Below, one piece after another: positions 8,897 through 19,366 of a stretch of DNA of 64,000 nt. A program made the position numbers and the translations under genes. Below the pieces are notes generated by a model, which searched no databases, had not been told where the DNA came from, and worked only from the letters and a program-made list of their open reading frames with translations. Source of the DNA: Candidatus Planktophila lacus (GTDB lineage Bacteria > Actinomycetota > Actinomycetes > Nanopelagicales > Nanopelagicaceae); contig NZ_CP016769.1 in NCBI RefSeq assembly GCF_002287925.1, positions 744,001 to 808,000 of the forward strand. Direction: 5' to 3'. Positions within the stretch are counted from its first letter, which is position 1. Each line of letters begins with the position of its first letter.

Positions 8897-11800
8897 TATT
8901 TCTTTAGCCACTCTTGGATCGGCAACACCGATAATTCACCGCGTTGCAACGCCTTAATTCCCTCGACAGCGGCGCTAAATCCTGCCGTTGTTGTGATGCA
9001 TGGAATAGATCTTTGAACTGCTGCCGTGCGTATCGCCCAACCGTCGGCTCTCGTTCCGCGACCAACTGGCGTATTGATAACAAGATCAATTTCACCGCTA
9101 TTGAGTAGTTCAACAATAGTTTTTTCACCAAGTGGACCTGTTCCTTCAGAATTCTTACGAACCTTCTGGGCGAGAATGTTATTAACCGCAAAGAAATCGG
9201 CGGTGCCGCCAGTTGCAATCAGCTTGAAACCCAGTTGCAGAAGAGCGCGCGCCGGAGCAAGACCTGCTTCCTTATCTTTATCCGCGAGTGAAACGAATAC
9301 CGAACCAGTTTTTGGTAGCGGGCCAAATGCTGAGATCTGACTCTTGGCATAACTCTCACCAAATGTCTCAGCTATTCCCATAACTTCACCAGTAGAGCGC
9401 ATCTCTGGCCCGAGAACTGCATCAACTCCCCGACCATCAGTACGACGGAATCGGTTCCATGGAAGTACCGCTTCTTTAACAGATATTCCCTTGGCAACTC
9501 CATCTCCACTTGCTGGAAGCAGGCCTTCACTTCGTAGCTCTGAAATCTTTGTGCCCATCGAAATACGCGCCGCCGCCTTGGCTAACGCAACGCCGGTTGC
9601 TTTACTGACAAAAGGAACTGTGCGCGATGCGCGCGGATTGGCTTCGAGTACATAGAGAATCTCATCAGCCATAGCGAATTGAATATTAATTAAGCCGAGT
9701 ACGCCAACACCTTGTGCGATCTTTATCGTTGCTTCGCGAATTGCCTTCTGCTGCGAAGGGGTAATGGTCATCGCAGGTAAAACACAAGCGCTATCTCCCG
9801 AGTGAATACCCGCTTCCTCAATGTGTTCCATGATGCCACCTAGGAAGAGTTCTTCACCGTCAAAGAGGGCGTCAACATCTAATTCAATAGCGCTATCTAG
9901 GAACCGGTCTACCAAGACAGGGTGATCTGGAGTTATATCGGTAGCCCTTGAGATGAAGCCCGCCAGCGCTGCATCGTCGTAAACAATCTCCATACCGCGG
10001 CCACCTAGAACAAATGAAGGGCGCACAAGAACTGGATAACCGATACGTGTAGCGATGGATTGAGCCTCTTGTTGAGAAGCAGCCATTCCAAATTCTGGAG
10101 CGAGGAGTGATTGTTCTGCAAGAACTTGACCAAATGCGCCGCGTTCCTCTGCCAAGTTAATCGCCTCTGGTGATGTTCCAAGAATAGTTACGCCTGCCGC
10201 TTTTAAACCTGCCGCTAGCCCAAGAGGAGTCTGCCCGCCTAATTGAGTAATCACGCCAAGGACAGGACCGGCCAGCGTTTCAGCATGAACAACCTCTAAA
10301 ACATCTTCCAAAGTTAGCGGTTCAAAGTACAGGCGATCTGATGTGTCGTAATCAGTCGAAACTGTCTCTGGATTGCAGTTGATCATTACAGTTTCAAAGC
10401 CCGATTCACGTAATGTAAATGATGCGTGTACGCATGAATAATCGAATTCAATTCCTTGGCCAATTCGGTTGGGCCCGCTACCTAAGATGATTACCGCTGG
10501 TTTGGTGCGTGGTCGCACTTCCGTCTCTTCTTCATAACTTGAATAGTGATACGGGGTAAAAGCTTCAAACTCAGCCGCACAAGTGTCAACAGTCTTGTAA
10601 ACCGGTCTGACGCCTAAGTGGTAACGAGCCTTGCGAATATCTTCATCTGTCACGCCACGCAGCGCCGCGATTTGGAGATCGGAGAAGCCCATCTCTTTAG
10701 CGCTACGTAAGAACTCTTCGCTAATTTCACCAGGCTGTGCGATCTCACGTGCTCGTTCATTAATCAGTTGTAGTTGATGTAAGAACCAACGATCAATCTT
10801 GGTCGCAGCGAATACATCTTCCGTTTTAGCGCCCGCCCAAAGCGCGAGCTGCACTTGCTGAAGCCGGTATTCGGTTGGAATAACCATCGCCTTTAGCAGA
10901 TGTGGAAGATCGATCTTAGAAATATCACTCGGGAATGTGAAGATCGCTTCTTTACGTTCTAGGGATCGTAAGGCTTTCATTAAAGCTTCTGGGAAAGAGC
11001 GACCAATGGCCATCGCTTCGCCAACGCTCTTCATCGTTGTCGTTAGCCGTGGGTCGGCATCCGCAAATTTTTCAAAAGCAAAACGAGGAGCTTTAACGAC
11101 TATGTAATCAAGGGTTGGCTCAAAAGAAGCCGGCGTAACTTGGGTTATGTCATTGTTAATTTCATCGAGGGTGTAACCAATCGCCAATTTAGTCGCAATC
11201 TTGGCGATAGGAAAACCTGTTGCCTTAGATGCAAGGGCGCTTGACCTTGAAACGCGTGGGTTCATCTCAATCACAATAATGCGACCGTTATCTGGATTAA
11301 CCGCGAATTGGATATTGCAACCACCTGTAGCGACGCCAACTTCACGAATAATATCTATCGAAAGATTACGAAGCTTCTGAAATTCAACATCAGTAAGTGT
11401 TAGCGCAGGGGCCACGGTAATTGAATCTCCGGTGTGAACACCCATCGGGTCAATGTTCTCAATACTGCAGACGATAACGACGTTATCTGATTTATCGCGC
11501 ATTACTTCGAGTTCGTACTCTTTCCAGCCAATGATCGATTCTTCAAGTAAAACTTCTGTAGTTGGGCTATGACGAAGACCCGCGCCCGCGATCTGTCGCA
11601 AACTCTCTTCTTCAAATGCGATTCCGGATCCGAGTCCACCCATCGTAAAAGAAGGGCGAACGACGACTGGATATTTGAGAATTGCGGCGCCCGCAATTAC
11701 CTCGTCCATCGTGTGACAGATAATCGACTTAGCCGACTCTCCCCCAATTTTCTCAACGATAGTGCGGAAGATTTCACGATTTTCACCGCGTTCAATCGCA

Positions 11801-12162
11801 TCGACATCGGCGCCAATTAAATGTGCGCCGTAACGTTGCAGCGTCCCGGCCTTATGAAGACCGATTGCTGCGTTAAGAGCTGTTTGTCCGCCGAGCGTTG
11901 CAAGAACAGCGTCAGGGCGTTCTTTAGCAATAATGCGTTCGATAAATTCTGGGGTGATTGGTTCGATATACGTCGCATCGGCAAACTCAGGATCGGTCAT
12001 GATCGTTGCCGGATTCGAGTTAACTAGGACAACGCGGATACCTTCGGCGCGCAGCACGCGACAAGCTTGAGTTCCTGAATAATCAAATTCGCAGGCCTGG
12101 CCAATAACAATTGGTCCGGAACCAATTACAAGTACACTCTTGATCGAGGTGTCGCGTGGCAT
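8896..12162 (-). CDS. carB: Carbamoyl phosphate synthase large subunit
   Basis: Makes carbamoyl phosphate from bicarbonate, ammonia and two ATP; feeds both pyrimidines and arginine. At 1088 residues it is full length, with two homologous ATP-grasp halves: the first opens with [20 protein letters not shown] and the second with [19 protein letters not shown]. The C-terminal allosteric MGS-like domain (about the last 140 residues) includes [11 protein letters not shown]. It starts at the last base of carA and stops at the first base of pyrK. Confidence 0.98.
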   Translation of the reverse strand: MPRDTSIKSVLVIGSGPIVIGQACEFDYSGTQACRVLRAEGIRVVLVNSNPATIMTDPEFADATYIEPITPEFIERIIAKERPDAVLATLGGQTALNAAIGLHKAGTLQRYGAHLIGADVDAIERGENREIFRTIVEKIGGESAKSIICHTMDEVIAGAAILKYPVVVRPSFTMGGLGSGIAFEEESLRQIAGAGLRHSPTTEVLLEESIIGWKEYELEVMRDKSDNVVIVCSIENIDPMGVHTGDSITVAPALTLTDVEFQKLRNLSIDIIREVGVATGGCNIQFAVNPDNGRIIVIEMNPRVSRSSALASKATGFPIAKIATKLAIGYTLDEINNDITQVTPASFEPTLDYIVVKAPRFAFEKFADADPRLTTTMKSVGEAMAIGRSFPEALMKALRSLERKEAIFTFPSDISKIDLPHLLKAMVIPTEYRLQQVQLALWAGAKTEDVFAATKIDRWFLHQLQLINERAREIAQPGEISEEFLRSAKEMGFSDLQIAALRGVTDEDIRKARYHLGVRPVYKTVDTCAAEFEAFTPYHYSSYEEETEVRPRTKPAVIILGSGPNRIGQGIEFDYSCVHASFTLRESGFETVMINCNPETVSTDYDTSDRLYFEPLTLEDVLEVVHAETLAGPVLGVITQLGGQTPLGLAAGLKAAGVTILGTSPEAINLAEERGAFGQVLAEQSLLAPEFGMAASQQEAQSIATRIGYPVLVRPSFVLGGRGMEIVYDDAALAGFISRATDITPDHPVLVDRFLDSAIELDVDALFDGEELFLGGIMEHIEEAGIHSGDSACVLPAMTITPSQQKAIREATIKIAQGVGVLGLINIQFAMADEILYVLEANPRASRTVPFVSKATGVALAKAAARISMGTKISELRSEGLLPASGDGVAKGISVKEAVLPWNRFRRTDGRGVDAVLGPEMRSTGEVMGIAETFGESYAKSQISAFGPLPKTGSVFVSLADKDKEAGLAPARALLQLGFKLIATGGTADFFAVNNILAQKVRKNSEGTGPLGEKTIVELLNSGEIDLVINTPVGRGTRADGWAIRTAAVQRSIPCITTTAGFSAAVEGIKALQRGELSVLPIQEWLKK

Positions 12163-13289
12163 TAGATCGCCACCTTTGCCCGTGGGTAACGCAGCATTAA
12201 CTCAATGAAGCGATCAAATAAGTAAGCAGCATCATGCGGGCCAGCTGCTGCTTCAGGGTGATACTGAACGCTAAATGCACCGCGTTCTAGTAGTTGCAAA
12301 CCCTCAACGACTCCATCATTAAGGCCGAGGTGTGTTACTTCGCCGGCGCCAAATACGGTATTGAAGGTTCCCTCTGTCGGAGCTTTAATTGCGAATCCAT
12401 GGTTATGCGCAGTGATTTCGACCTTTCCAGTTCGCTTATCGATTACCGGTTGATTGATTCCGCGGTGACCAAATTGCAACTTATACGTTTCGAAACCGAG
12501 TGCGCGTCCGAGAATTTGATGACCAAAACAAATTCCAAAGATCGGTATCTGATCCAGCAAGATATCTCTAACCAGATCAACGACATCGTTCATTGTTGAG
12601 GGATCACCTGGACCGTTGGATAAGAAAACACCGTCCGGTGAGATCGCCATGATCTGCTCAAGGGTTGAGTTGTAAGGCATGACATGGACTTCTACTCCAC
12701 GTTGGGCAAGGGCGCGTGGCGTTGCTCCCTTAATTCCGAGATCAAGTGCGGCAACAGTAAATTTCTTTTCACCAATTGCGGGGACGATGTAGGTCTCTTT
12801 GGTGGAGACATCCTCGCTCAAGTAAGCACCGCTCATCTGAGAAGTCTTACGAACTTCGACAACCATCTCTTCTTTACTCAACTCTTCACCGGAGAAAATT
12901 CCAACTCGCATCGCACCGCGATCGCGTAAATGGCGGGTTAAAGCGCGTGTATCAATCCCCTGAATTCCTACAATATTCTGATCGATTAACTCTGCTTCCA
13001 GATCTTTCTCACTGCGCCAGTTGCTAGTTAAAGTAGATGGATTTCTTACGACAAAGCCAGCCACCCAGATCTTCTTTGATTCATTATCGGTTGAGTTAAC
13101 GCCAGTATTTCCAATATGAGGCGAGGTCATGACCACCACTTGTCGGTGGTAGCTAGGGTCGGTAAGAGTCTCTTGATAACCAGTCATACCAGTTTGAAAA
13201 ACTGCTTCACCGAAAGTTCTTCCTGGTGCGGCCCAAGATTTACCTTCAAAGATCCGTCCATCATCTAAAACCAGGTAGGCCTTACTCAT
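12162..13289 (-). CDS. carA: Carbamoyl phosphate synthase small (glutaminase) subunit
   Basis: Splits glutamine and channels ammonia to CarB. The 375-residue protein has the CarA-specific N-terminal domain ([34 protein letters not shown]) and a class I glutaminase domain with nucleophile motif [10 protein letters not shown] and the His-Glu pair in [13 protein letters not shown]. It overlaps pyrC by four bases and carB by one. Confidence 0.98.
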   Translation of the reverse strand: MSKAYLVLDDGRIFEGKSWAAPGRTFGEAVFQTGMTGYQETLTDPSYHRQVVVMTSPHIGNTGVNSTDNESKKIWVAGFVVRNPSTLTSNWRSEKDLEAELIDQNIVGIQGIDTRALTRHLRDRGAMRVGIFSGEELSKEEMVVEVRKTSQMSGAYLSEDVSTKETYIVPAIGEKKFTVAALDLGIKGATPRALAQRGVEVHVMPYNSTLEQIMAISPDGVFLSNGPGDPSTMNDVVDLVRDILLDQIPIFGICFGHQILGRALGFETYKLQFGHRGINQPVIDKRTGKVEITAHNHGFAIKAPTEGTFNTVFGAGEVTHLGLNDGVVEGLQLLERGAFSVQYHPEAAAGPHDAAYLFDRFIELMLRYPRAKVAI

Positions 13290-14638
13290 CTAGAGCTACC
13301 TCCCTGCGCTTCTGAATTTGAACCGTTGCTATGTATCGATGTTAGTTGTCCAGCCAAATAGGTCGGAATACCTCGGAAGAAAGTTCCCTGAATTACTCCA
13401 GCGAGTTCCATTCCATGGAAGGGAGTATTGCGACTTCGAGAGGCAACTAGGTCGCGATCCACGCGGTAAGTCTGGGTCGGGTTAATCACAGTCAGATGTG
13501 CGGGTGCGCCAACCTCGATCTTGCCACCATGGTTTACATAACCTGCGATGCGAGAAGGAGCACGGCTCATACGCTCTGCCACGCCCTCCCAATTTAATAG
13601 GCCGGTCTGAACCATTGTTTGGTTAACGATCGAGAGCGCGCTCTCTAAGCCCAGCATTCCAAATGCAGCCTCTTGCCATTCGCACTCTTTCGCTTCCGCT
13701 GGATGTGGTGCGTGATCAGTTGCGACGATATCGATAGTGCCATCTGCTAAACCTTCACGAAGCGCTTCTACATCTCGTTGGGTACGTAGCGGCGGGTTAA
13801 CTTTAAAAATCGGATCATAACTATTTGCGTAGTCATCGGTCAGAAGTAAGTGATGAGGAGTAACTTCTGCGGTTACATTGATTCCGCGGGCCTTTGCCCA
13901 TCGAATAATGTCCACGCCACCAGCAGTTGTTAAGTGGCAGATATGTAGCCTTGATTGGACATGATCAGCAAGCAGGACATCTCGAGCGATAATCGCCTCT
14001 TCGGCTACCGCAGGCCAACCCTTCAAACCTAAGCGAGAAGAGTTAACTCCTTCATTCATCTGCGAACCGATTGTCAGCGCTGGCTCCTGCGCATGTTGGG
14101 CAATAACGCCATTGAATTTCTTTACATACTCCAAAGCCCGGCGCATGACTAATGGATCATGAACGCAATTACCATCATCGCTAAATACTCGAACTCGCGC
14201 ATTTGAATCTGCCATTGCACCGATCTCAGAGAGCGTTTCTCCATTTAAACCTTGCGTAACTGCGCCAATTGGAAAAACATCGACAAAGCCAGCGCTCTGG
14301 CCAAGTGCGTAAACCTGTTCCACGACTCCTGCAGTATCAGCAACTGGTGAGGTATTGGCCATCGCAGAGATCGCAACGAAGCCACCTTTTGCCGCTGCCA
14401 TCGAACCAGATAGAACTGTTTCGGCATCTTCCTTACCTGGTTCTCGCAAATGTGTATGTAGGTCAACTAAACCAGGAAGTACTACCGAACCCTTGAAATC
14501 AATAACTTCGTCTGTAGAGTTTTTAGGAAGTGATTTGCCGATTGCGGTGATAACTCCATTTGCAATCTGAATATCACTAGATGTTCCATCTGGAAGAGTT
14601 AACCCTGAAAGGAGATAGTTTGAATTCGATGCGCTCAT
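13286..14638 (-). CDS. pyrC: Dihydroorotase
   Basis: Cyclises carbamoyl aspartate to dihydroorotate. The 450-residue class I-like enzyme shows the amidohydrolase zinc motif [19 protein letters not shown] and the late metal/catalytic motif VATDHAPH. It is encoded between pyrB and carA with a 1-base and a 4-base overlap. Length and gene order match the pyrBC-carAB arrangement of actinobacteria. Confidence 0.97.
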   Translation of the reverse strand: MSASNSNYLLSGLTLPDGTSSDIQIANGVITAIGKSLPKNSTDEVIDFKGSVVLPGLVDLHTHLREPGKEDAETVLSGSMAAAKGGFVAISAMANTSPVADTAGVVEQVYALGQSAGFVDVFPIGAVTQGLNGETLSEIGAMADSNARVRVFSDDGNCVHDPLVMRRALEYVKKFNGVIAQHAQEPALTIGSQMNEGVNSSRLGLKGWPAVAEEAIIARDVLLADHVQSRLHICHLTTAGGVDIIRWAKARGINVTAEVTPHHLLLTDDYANSYDPIFKVNPPLRTQRDVEALREGLADGTIDIVATDHAPHPAEAKECEWQEAAFGMLGLESALSIVNQTMVQTGLLNWEGVAERMSRAPSRIAGYVNHGGKIEVGAPAHLTVINPTQTYRVDRDLVASRSRNTPFHGMELAGVIQGTFFRGIPTYLAGQLTSIHSNGSNSEAQGGSSR

Positions 14639-15609
14639 TACAAAGCACCTACCTCTCTGTTAATTCCGATAATTTCACCTTCAGGAGCGCCAGCTAACAA
14701 CATATATAAAATGGCCATTCTTACGCTTACGCCATTTGAAACTTGCTCAACAATTACAGAACGGGCACCATCTGCGGCATCTGCAGTGATTTCTAAGCCA
14801 CGATTCATTGGACCTGGGTGCATAACCAGCGCTGTTGGTTTAAGACTTTTAACGCGATCACCATTTAAACCAAAGTATCTTGAATACTCACGGGCATTGG
14901 GAAAGAACATTTCAGACATACGTTCTAGTTGAATGCGAAGCATCATCACCGCATCGGCGCCGACCAGCGCATCATCAAAGTCATAGGAAATCTTGCATGG
15001 CCAACTTTCAACACCTACCGGTAGCAAAGTAGGTGGCGCTACCAAAGTTACATCGGCTCCCAACTTTGCCAGTAGAAGTACATTCGAGCGCGCAACTCGT
15101 GAGTGCAGCACATCGCCAACGATGACGACTTTTATACCCGTGAGATCCTCACCTGATTTTGCTAAATGCTTACGGATGGTGAAGGCATCAAGCAGAGCCT
15201 GACTTGGATGCTCGTGCGTTCCATCGCCTGCATTTATCACCGCACCGGACATCCATTTTGAATCTGCTAAACGTTGCGCAGCACCCGATGCGCCATGGCG
15301 GATTATCACCGCATCTGCGCCCATCGCCTGCAAAGTCTGTGCGGTGTCTTTTAGGGATTCGCCTTTACTGATACTTGAACCTTTAGCCGAGAAGTTGATT
15401 ACATCGGCAGATAGCCTCTTAGCTGCGGCTTCGAATGAGATTCGAGTTCTGGTGGAATCTTCCGCGAAGAGATTTACTATCGTTCTTCCGCGAAGAGTAG
15501 GAAGTTTCTTCATCGGTCCATCACTCACTCGAGCCAACTCTTGGGCTGTATCCAAAATTGCAATCGACTCAGCTTTACTCAAATCATTTATTGACAATAG
15601 ATGCTTCAC
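14638..15609 (-). CDS. pyrB: Aspartate carbamoyltransferase catalytic subunit
   Basis: Commits carbamoyl phosphate and aspartate to pyrimidine synthesis. The 323-residue protein has the carbamoyl phosphate loop [11 protein letters not shown], the [12 protein letters not shown] region, and [11 protein letters not shown] near the C terminus, which distinguish it from ornithine carbamoyltransferase. No pyrI regulatory subunit is present, which is normal for actinobacteria; control probably comes from PyrR. It overlaps pyrR by four bases and pyrC by one. Confidence 0.97.
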   Translation of the reverse strand: MKHLLSINDLSKAESIAILDTAQELARVSDGPMKKLPTLRGRTIVNLFAEDSTRTRISFEAAAKRLSADVINFSAKGSSISKGESLKDTAQTLQAMGADAVIIRHGASGAAQRLADSKWMSGAVINAGDGTHEHPSQALLDAFTIRKHLAKSGEDLTGIKVVIVGDVLHSRVARSNVLLLAKLGADVTLVAPPTLLPVGVESWPCKISYDFDDALVGADAVMMLRIQLERMSEMFFPNAREYSRYFGLNGDRVKSLKPTALVMHPGPMNRGLEITADAADGARSVIVEQVSNGVSVRMAILYMLLAGAPEGEIIGINREVGAL

Positions 15610-16139
15610 TTTGCGCCACCTTCAATCAAGACCTCATCAGCGCCATCGAGCTCTGTTAAATGAACAAGGACGCTCTGATCTATAGATGTTGGCAAGTTTT
15701 TGCCTACGAAATCTGCGCGGATCGGAAGTTCGCGATGGCCACGATCTACTAACACTGCCAATTGCACGCTCTTCGGGCGACCGATCTCACCGAGGGCATC
15801 GAGTGCAGCTCGGATCGTTCTGCCAGAGAAGAGAACATCATCGATGAGAACAACGTTTCTTCCTTCAACGCCTAGTGGAGGTATCAGGGTCGGCATCAAG
15901 GCGCGAGGCGGTCTCATCCGAAGATCATCTCGGTGCAAGGTGATATCTAAAGTTCCGACTTGAACCGGGACCTTTTCGATCGTTTCAATTATTGCGGCGA
16001 TTCTCTTAGCTAAATGTGCACCGCGCGTTGGAATTCCAAGAAGTGTGATTGATTCAGAACCTGAGTTGCGTTCTAGGATTTCATGGGAGATGCGGGTTAG
16101 CGCGCGCGTTATATCTGGCGCAGGCAGGGCAAGGCTCAT
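15606..16139 (-). CDS. pyrR: PyrR, pyrimidine operon regulator / uracil phosphoribosyltransferase
   Basis: RNA-binding regulator that senses UMP or UTP; many members also have uracil phosphoribosyltransferase activity. The PRPP-binding motif [19 protein letters not shown] is clear. The ATG at 16139 gives 177 residues, close to the family length, and has AAGGAG seven bases upstream. A longer in-frame reading to 16367 would run through the leader and into the bldD gene and is rejected. As first gene of the run, it sits immediately behind a probable PyrR-binding loop, so it likely controls its own operon. Confidence 0.96.
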   Translation of the reverse strand: MSLALPAPDITRALTRISHEILERNSGSESITLLGIPTRGAHLAKRIAAIIETIEKVPVQVGTLDITLHRDDLRMRPPRALMPTLIPPLGVEGRNVVLIDDVLFSGRTIRAALDALGEIGRPKSVQLAVLVDRGHRELPIRADFVGKNLPTSIDQSVLVHLTELDGADEVLIEGGAK

Positions 16140-16146
16140 CGTAAAT

Positions 16147-16171
16147 CTCCTTCCCCGCCTCGCAGGACGGG
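16147..16171 (-). promoter_or_regulatory. Probable PyrR-binding RNA hairpin abutting the pyrR ribosome binding site
   Basis: Read on the minus strand, 16171-16154 is CCCGTCCTGCGAGGCGGG. It contains CGUCCUGCGAGGCG, which matches the known PyrR-binding loop consensus ARUCCNGNGAGGYU at all defined positions except the outer A/U, here replaced by a C/G pair. The arms CCCG(U)CC and GGCGGG pair with one bulged U, as in known PyrR sites. One base later comes AAGGAG (16152-16147), then the ATG at 16139. Binding should block the ribosome, as described for mycobacterial pyr operons. No terminator hairpin is visible in the leader. Confidence 0.75.
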
Positions 16172-16252
16172 TCGTTAAAGGATGTTGGCTGATGTTACAC
16201 CGAAATTCAATAGCCCTGTGGACAGCCACGGTGGCGCAACTCATGGGTGATC

Positions 16253-16258
16253 TACCTT
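16253..16258 (+). promoter_or_regulatory. Candidate start-proximal -10 element of bldD (leaderless mRNA)
   Basis: TACCTT fits the TAnnnT pattern of a -10 box and ends seven bases before the bldD ATG at 16266. No Shine-Dalgarno sequence lies in those seven bases, so transcription would start at or next to the start codon. No convincing -35 box is seen. This is inference from spacing only. Confidence 0.35.
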
Positions 16259-16265
16259 TGCGCGC

Positions 16266-16781
16266 ATGAGCCAGATAACACCCGCCACAGCATTCACTCA
16301 GCCTACGACCGCGACCATCAGCGCACGCATCCGCGCGCAGCGGAAAGCGCGATCCCTGACGCTGCAAGATATCGAAAGACTTTCAAACGGGAGAATCAAA
16401 GCGGTTGTCATGGGTTCTTACGAGAGAGGCTCTCGGGCGATCTCCTTGGCGCGAACAATTGAGATAGCAAACCTATTCACTATTCCGCTTTCTGAACTGA
16501 TCGAAGAATCGAAAAATCCCGAACGAGGAAGCAACGATCAGTTGATCTTTGACCTTAGAAAATTGCGCGAGATTTCTTTAGCGGTGACGGGAAATGAGAT
16601 CAGCAAAATCAACGCTTTCGTTAGCGCTATCTGCGCCAGGCGTAGAGATTGGAATGGTGAAATATTAACGCTACGTTCAGGCGATTTAGATACGCTCACG
16701 CTCGTACTTTCGGCGCCTCGCGCAGCCGTTCAAGAACTCTTGGAGCGCTTCCAACTAGTTATTAAAGTGCCTGAGATTTAA
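16266..16781 (+). CDS. bldD: BldD-type transcriptional regulator
   Basis: Homologue of the Streptomyces developmental repressor BldD, a DNA-binding protein dimerised by cyclic di-GMP. The N-terminal XRE-type helix-turn-helix spans about residues 18-80, including KAVVMGSYERGSRAISLART, close to BldD's own recognition region. The C-terminal domain keeps the c-di-GMP contact pattern R-x-D-x8-R-x-x-D (R126, D128, R137, D140); BldD reads RGD-x8-RQDD. The 171-residue protein lies between divergent pyrR and convergent nusB-efp, the same neighbourhood as in Streptomyces, and overlaps the nusB end by four bases. Confidence 0.88.
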   Translation: MSQITPATAFTQPTTATISARIRAQRKARSLTLQDIERLSNGRIKAVVMGSYERGSRAISLARTIEIANLFTIPLSELIEESKNPERGSNDQLIFDLRKLREISLAVTGNEISKINAFVSAICARRRDWNGEILTLRSGDLDTLTLVLSAPRAAVQELLERFQLVIKVPEI

Positions 16782-17200
16782 AGTGCTAGACCATCTTTAA
16801 GCGAGGCGATACGACCCAAAACTCCATGGATATACCCAGCGGATTCATCGGTGGAAAGCTCCTTAGCAAGCGAAAGTGCTTCATCGATTGCAATCGCATC
16901 ATCTAAACCCGGTGACCAGAGAATCTCATAGAGCGCAAGGCGCATAATGTTGCGATCTACTGCTGGCAAGCGATCCATATCCCAGCCCTGCGCGTAGGTA
17001 GCAATCAACTCATCAATTTTTCGGCGGTGCTCTGAAACTCCGGTAACTATCTCGCGGGTGTATTCACGAATAGGACGCGCATCCGGTCCATCTTCAGTTA
17101 CATCTCGAGATGCCAAAATATCAAGCGGCAGAGTTCCCCGGATATCTGCCTCAAAGAGAATATCCAGACTCTGTTTACGCGCTTTACTGCGAGCTGACAC
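16778..17200 (-). CDS. nusB: Transcription antitermination factor NusB
   Basis: RNA-binding factor needed for rRNA antitermination with NusE (S10). The 140-residue, all-helical protein shows SARSKARKQSLDILFEADIR at the start, the conserved DRLPAVDRNIMRLALYEI core, and a C-terminal ELSTDESAGYIHGVLGRI. It begins at the last base of efp and so is probably coupled to it. Confidence 0.96.
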   Translation of the reverse strand: MSARSKARKQSLDILFEADIRGTLPLDILASRDVTEDGPDARPIREYTREIVTGVSEHRRKIDELIATYAQGWDMDRLPAVDRNIMRLALYEILWSPGLDDAIAIDEALSLAKELSTDESAGYIHGVLGRIASLKDGLAL

Positions 17201-17760
17201 TAGTTAGCGCGACCTTGGTATGACCCATCGCGTGTATCTACCAATACCTTCTCATCCTGCTTGATGAAGAGCGGAACCTGGATTTCAATTCCAGTTTCAA
17301 CGGTGGCAGGTTTTGTTCCACCTGAAGAGCGATCGCCCTGAAGGCCTGGTTCGGTGTAGGTAACGGTCAGTACAACTGATGCCGGAAGTTCGATATATAG
17401 CGGGTTATTCTCATTGATAGCAACGATAGCCTCAGTGTTCTCAAGCATGTAGTTCACAGCATCTCCAACAATCGCTGCTGAGATATTCATCTGGTCAAAA
17501 GTTTTGTTATCCATGAATACGAAATCTTCGCCCTCTTTGTAAAGGAAGTTCATCTCGCGCTTTTCTAGAATAGCAACTTCGACTTTGACGCCTGCGTTAA
17601 AGGTCTTATCGACAACTTTGCCGGTCAGAACCTGCTTTAACTTTGTACGAACGAACGCTGGACCTTTGCCTGGCTTCACATGCTGAAACTCAACGACCGT
17701 CCATAGCTGGCCTTCAATATCTAAAGTCATGCCATTTTTTAGATCATTTGTTGTTGCCAC
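17200..17760 (-). CDS. efp: Elongation factor P
   Basis: Rescues ribosomes stalled at consecutive prolines. The 186-residue three-domain protein has the usual length. Its loop that reaches the peptidyl transferase centre reads KPGKGPAF, placing it in the PGKGP subfamily described in actinobacteria, whose members work without post-translational modification of the tip lysine. It follows aroQ after 122 bases, the largest gap in the aro run, so it may have its own promoter there. Confidence 0.97.
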   Translation of the reverse strand: MATTNDLKNGMTLDIEGQLWTVVEFQHVKPGKGPAFVRTKLKQVLTGKVVDKTFNAGVKVEVAILEKREMNFLYKEGEDFVFMDNKTFDQMNISAAIVGDAVNYMLENTEAIVAINENNPLYIELPASVVLTVTYTEPGLQGDRSSGGTKPATVETGIEIQVPLFIKQDEKVLVDTRDGSYQGRAN

Positions 17761-17839
17761 GAGAAACTCCAGTTCACGTCCGTTGACGTAATAATTTCAA
17801 CCATCAGCGAACCAAAGTGCCTTTGATCTAGCGCGGTTG

Positions 17840-17858
17840 GCCTTCGAATGTCGAAGGC
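17840..17858 (-). terminator. Perfect 8-bp hairpin between aroQ and efp
   Basis: GCCTTCGA and TCGAAGGC form a perfect 8-bp inverted repeat with a three-base loop, 24 bases beyond the aroQ stop and 79 before the efp start. It has no U-tract on the minus strand, so it is at best an actinobacterial-type hairpin terminator or an mRNA stability element. A second shorter repeat, CAAAG(TGC)CTTTG, lies nearby at 17813-17825. The rest of the 17761-17882 gap shows only weak promoter-like A/T stretches. Confidence 0.4.
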
Positions 17859-17882
17859 GAATGCTTTAGTTTACCTGAACTT

Positions 17883-18314
17883 TTAGGCTAGCAACGCCTT
17901 CAGTGCGATCAGCGCAAGAACGTAAGAGTTTGGACCAAATCCCCCGATGGTGCCATTGGCTACTCCCGAAATTACCGATGTGTGGCGGAATTCCTCGCGC
18001 GCCAATGGATTTGAGAGGTGCACTTCAATTACTGGTGATTTCACCAATTCAACCGCGTCGCGAATTGCATATGAATAATGTGTAAAGGCCGCTGGATTGA
18101 TTATCACCGGCAACTTCTTATCTGCCGCCTCGTGCAACCAGCCAATAATTGTGGCTTCATCATCGCTTTGGCGTACTTCAGCTTTAAAACCTTGCGTCTG
18201 TGCAGCGTTTTCTATGTGGGCGACCAACTGAGGGTACGTCATATCGCCATAGATTGCAGAATCTCTGATATCTAAACGCGCAAGATTTGGGCCGTTGATT
18301 ACCAATACGTTCAT
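17883..18314 (-). CDS. aroQ: 3-dehydroquinate dehydratase, type II
   Basis: Third step of the shikimate pathway. The 143-residue protein matches the small dodecameric type II family: VINGPNLARLDIRD at the start (normally GPNLNLLG), RQSDDEATIIGWLHEA, the NPAAFTHYSYAIRDA active-site segment, and EVHLSNPLAREEFRHTS with the catalytic His. The NLARLD segment is a small deviation from the usual NLNLLG. It overlaps aroB by four bases. Confidence 0.95.
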   Translation of the reverse strand: MNVLVINGPNLARLDIRDSAIYGDMTYPQLVAHIENAAQTQGFKAEVRQSDDEATIIGWLHEAADKKLPVIINPAAFTHYSYAIRDAVELVKSPVIEVHLSNPLAREEFRHTSVISGVANGTIGGFGPNSYVLALIALKALLA

Positions 18315-19366
18315 GAACTCACCTTTTCATATGCGGCATACAACTTCTTGGGATCAGGGTTTTCTAACCTATCCGTCTTTCCTATCTCGCTAATGGTAAC
18401 GAATCGCAGGCTATTGCCGCGGGACTTTTTATCAACTGCCATATGAGCCAATAACTTAGGCCAACTTTCGCGCTTGTATTTGATCGGCAAATCCAAATCT
18501 TGCAATATCTGCAGATGATCTCCTGCCAACTCTTTACTAATTAACCCTAAATCCAATTGGAGATTTGCCATGAAGGCCATCCCAATCGCTACACATTCGC
18601 CATGGCGCATTGAATATCCACAATCTAGTTCAACAGCGTGGCCTAAGGTGTGGCCGTAATTCAACGCTTCACGGGCAAAGCTCTCTTTAAAGTCCTGCGA
18701 TACAACCTCACCCTTAACCCTTACCGATCGTTCTACTAACTCCTTTACGAGGGATTCATCTTTTCGGATCTCAGGGGTTTTCTTTCCTCGCAATAGATCC
18801 AAAATCCTTCCATCGGAGATAAATCCACATTTCACAACTTCAGCCAAACCAGCTGCGAAATCACGATCAGTGAGAGTGCCAAACCAATCAAGATCAATAA
18901 TCACCTTGATCGGACTGTGAAATGCTCCAATTAAATTCTTTCCGTAATCGCTATTGATCGCAGTTTTTCCACCAATTGCAGCATCTACAGCGCCCGCAAC
19001 TGTTGTTGGAATCGCAATCCAATCAAGGCCTCGTAACCAACTCGCTGCCGCAAAACCTGCGAAGTCGGTAACTGCTCCCCCGCCGATTCCAACAATTAAA
19101 TCACTTCGGGTAAATCCGGCCGCACCGAGCCAATCCCAAATCTTGAGCAAGGTGACGGATGATTTACCCGCTTCGCCATCCGGTATTGCAAAGGTAAAAA
19201 TCTCTGAACTTCCCAGATCTAATCCCTCGACTCTAGAAGCTAAAGTTTCCGAAACAATAAGTGCAACGCGAGATCGTCCTTGCACGCTCTCGGACAATGA
19301 GTTTCTCCAAGATTGGGAGAGCAGAACGCTGTAATCGCGTTCAGCGCTGACCTTAATCTCGCTCAT
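18311..19366 (-). CDS. aroB: 3-dehydroquinate synthase
   Basis: Converts DAHP to 3-dehydroquinate using NAD and a metal ion. The 351-residue protein shows GIGGGAVTDFAGFAAASWLRG for NAD binding, AAIGGKTAINSDYGKNLIGAFH for the active-site lysines and asparagine, and metal-ligand histidines in NYGHTLGHAVE and RHGECVAIGM. It overlaps both aroK (one base) and aroQ (four bases). Confidence 0.97.
   Translation of the reverse strand: MSEIKVSAERDYSVLLSQSWRNSLSESVQGRSRVALIVSETLASRVEGLDLGSSEIFTFAIPDGEAGKSSVTLLKIWDWLGAAGFTRSDLIVGIGGGAVTDFAGFAAASWLRGLDWIAIPTTVAGAVDAAIGGKTAINSDYGKNLIGAFHSPIKVIIDLDWFGTLTDRDFAAGLAEVVKCGFISDGRILDLLRGKKTPEIRKDESLVKELVERSVRVKGEVVSQDFKESFAREALNYGHTLGHAVELDCGYSMRHGECVAIGMAFMANLQLDLGLISKELAGDHLQILQDLDLPIKYKRESWPKLLAHMAVDKKSRGNSLRFVTISEIGKTDRLENPDPKKLYAAYEKVSS

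Noticed and set aside
16140-16367. Long pyrR reading frame beginning inside the bldD gene
   Set aside because: The added 76 residues are Arg/Cys-rich, unlike PyrR, and cover the PyrR hairpin and the Shine-Dalgarno sequence of the true start.
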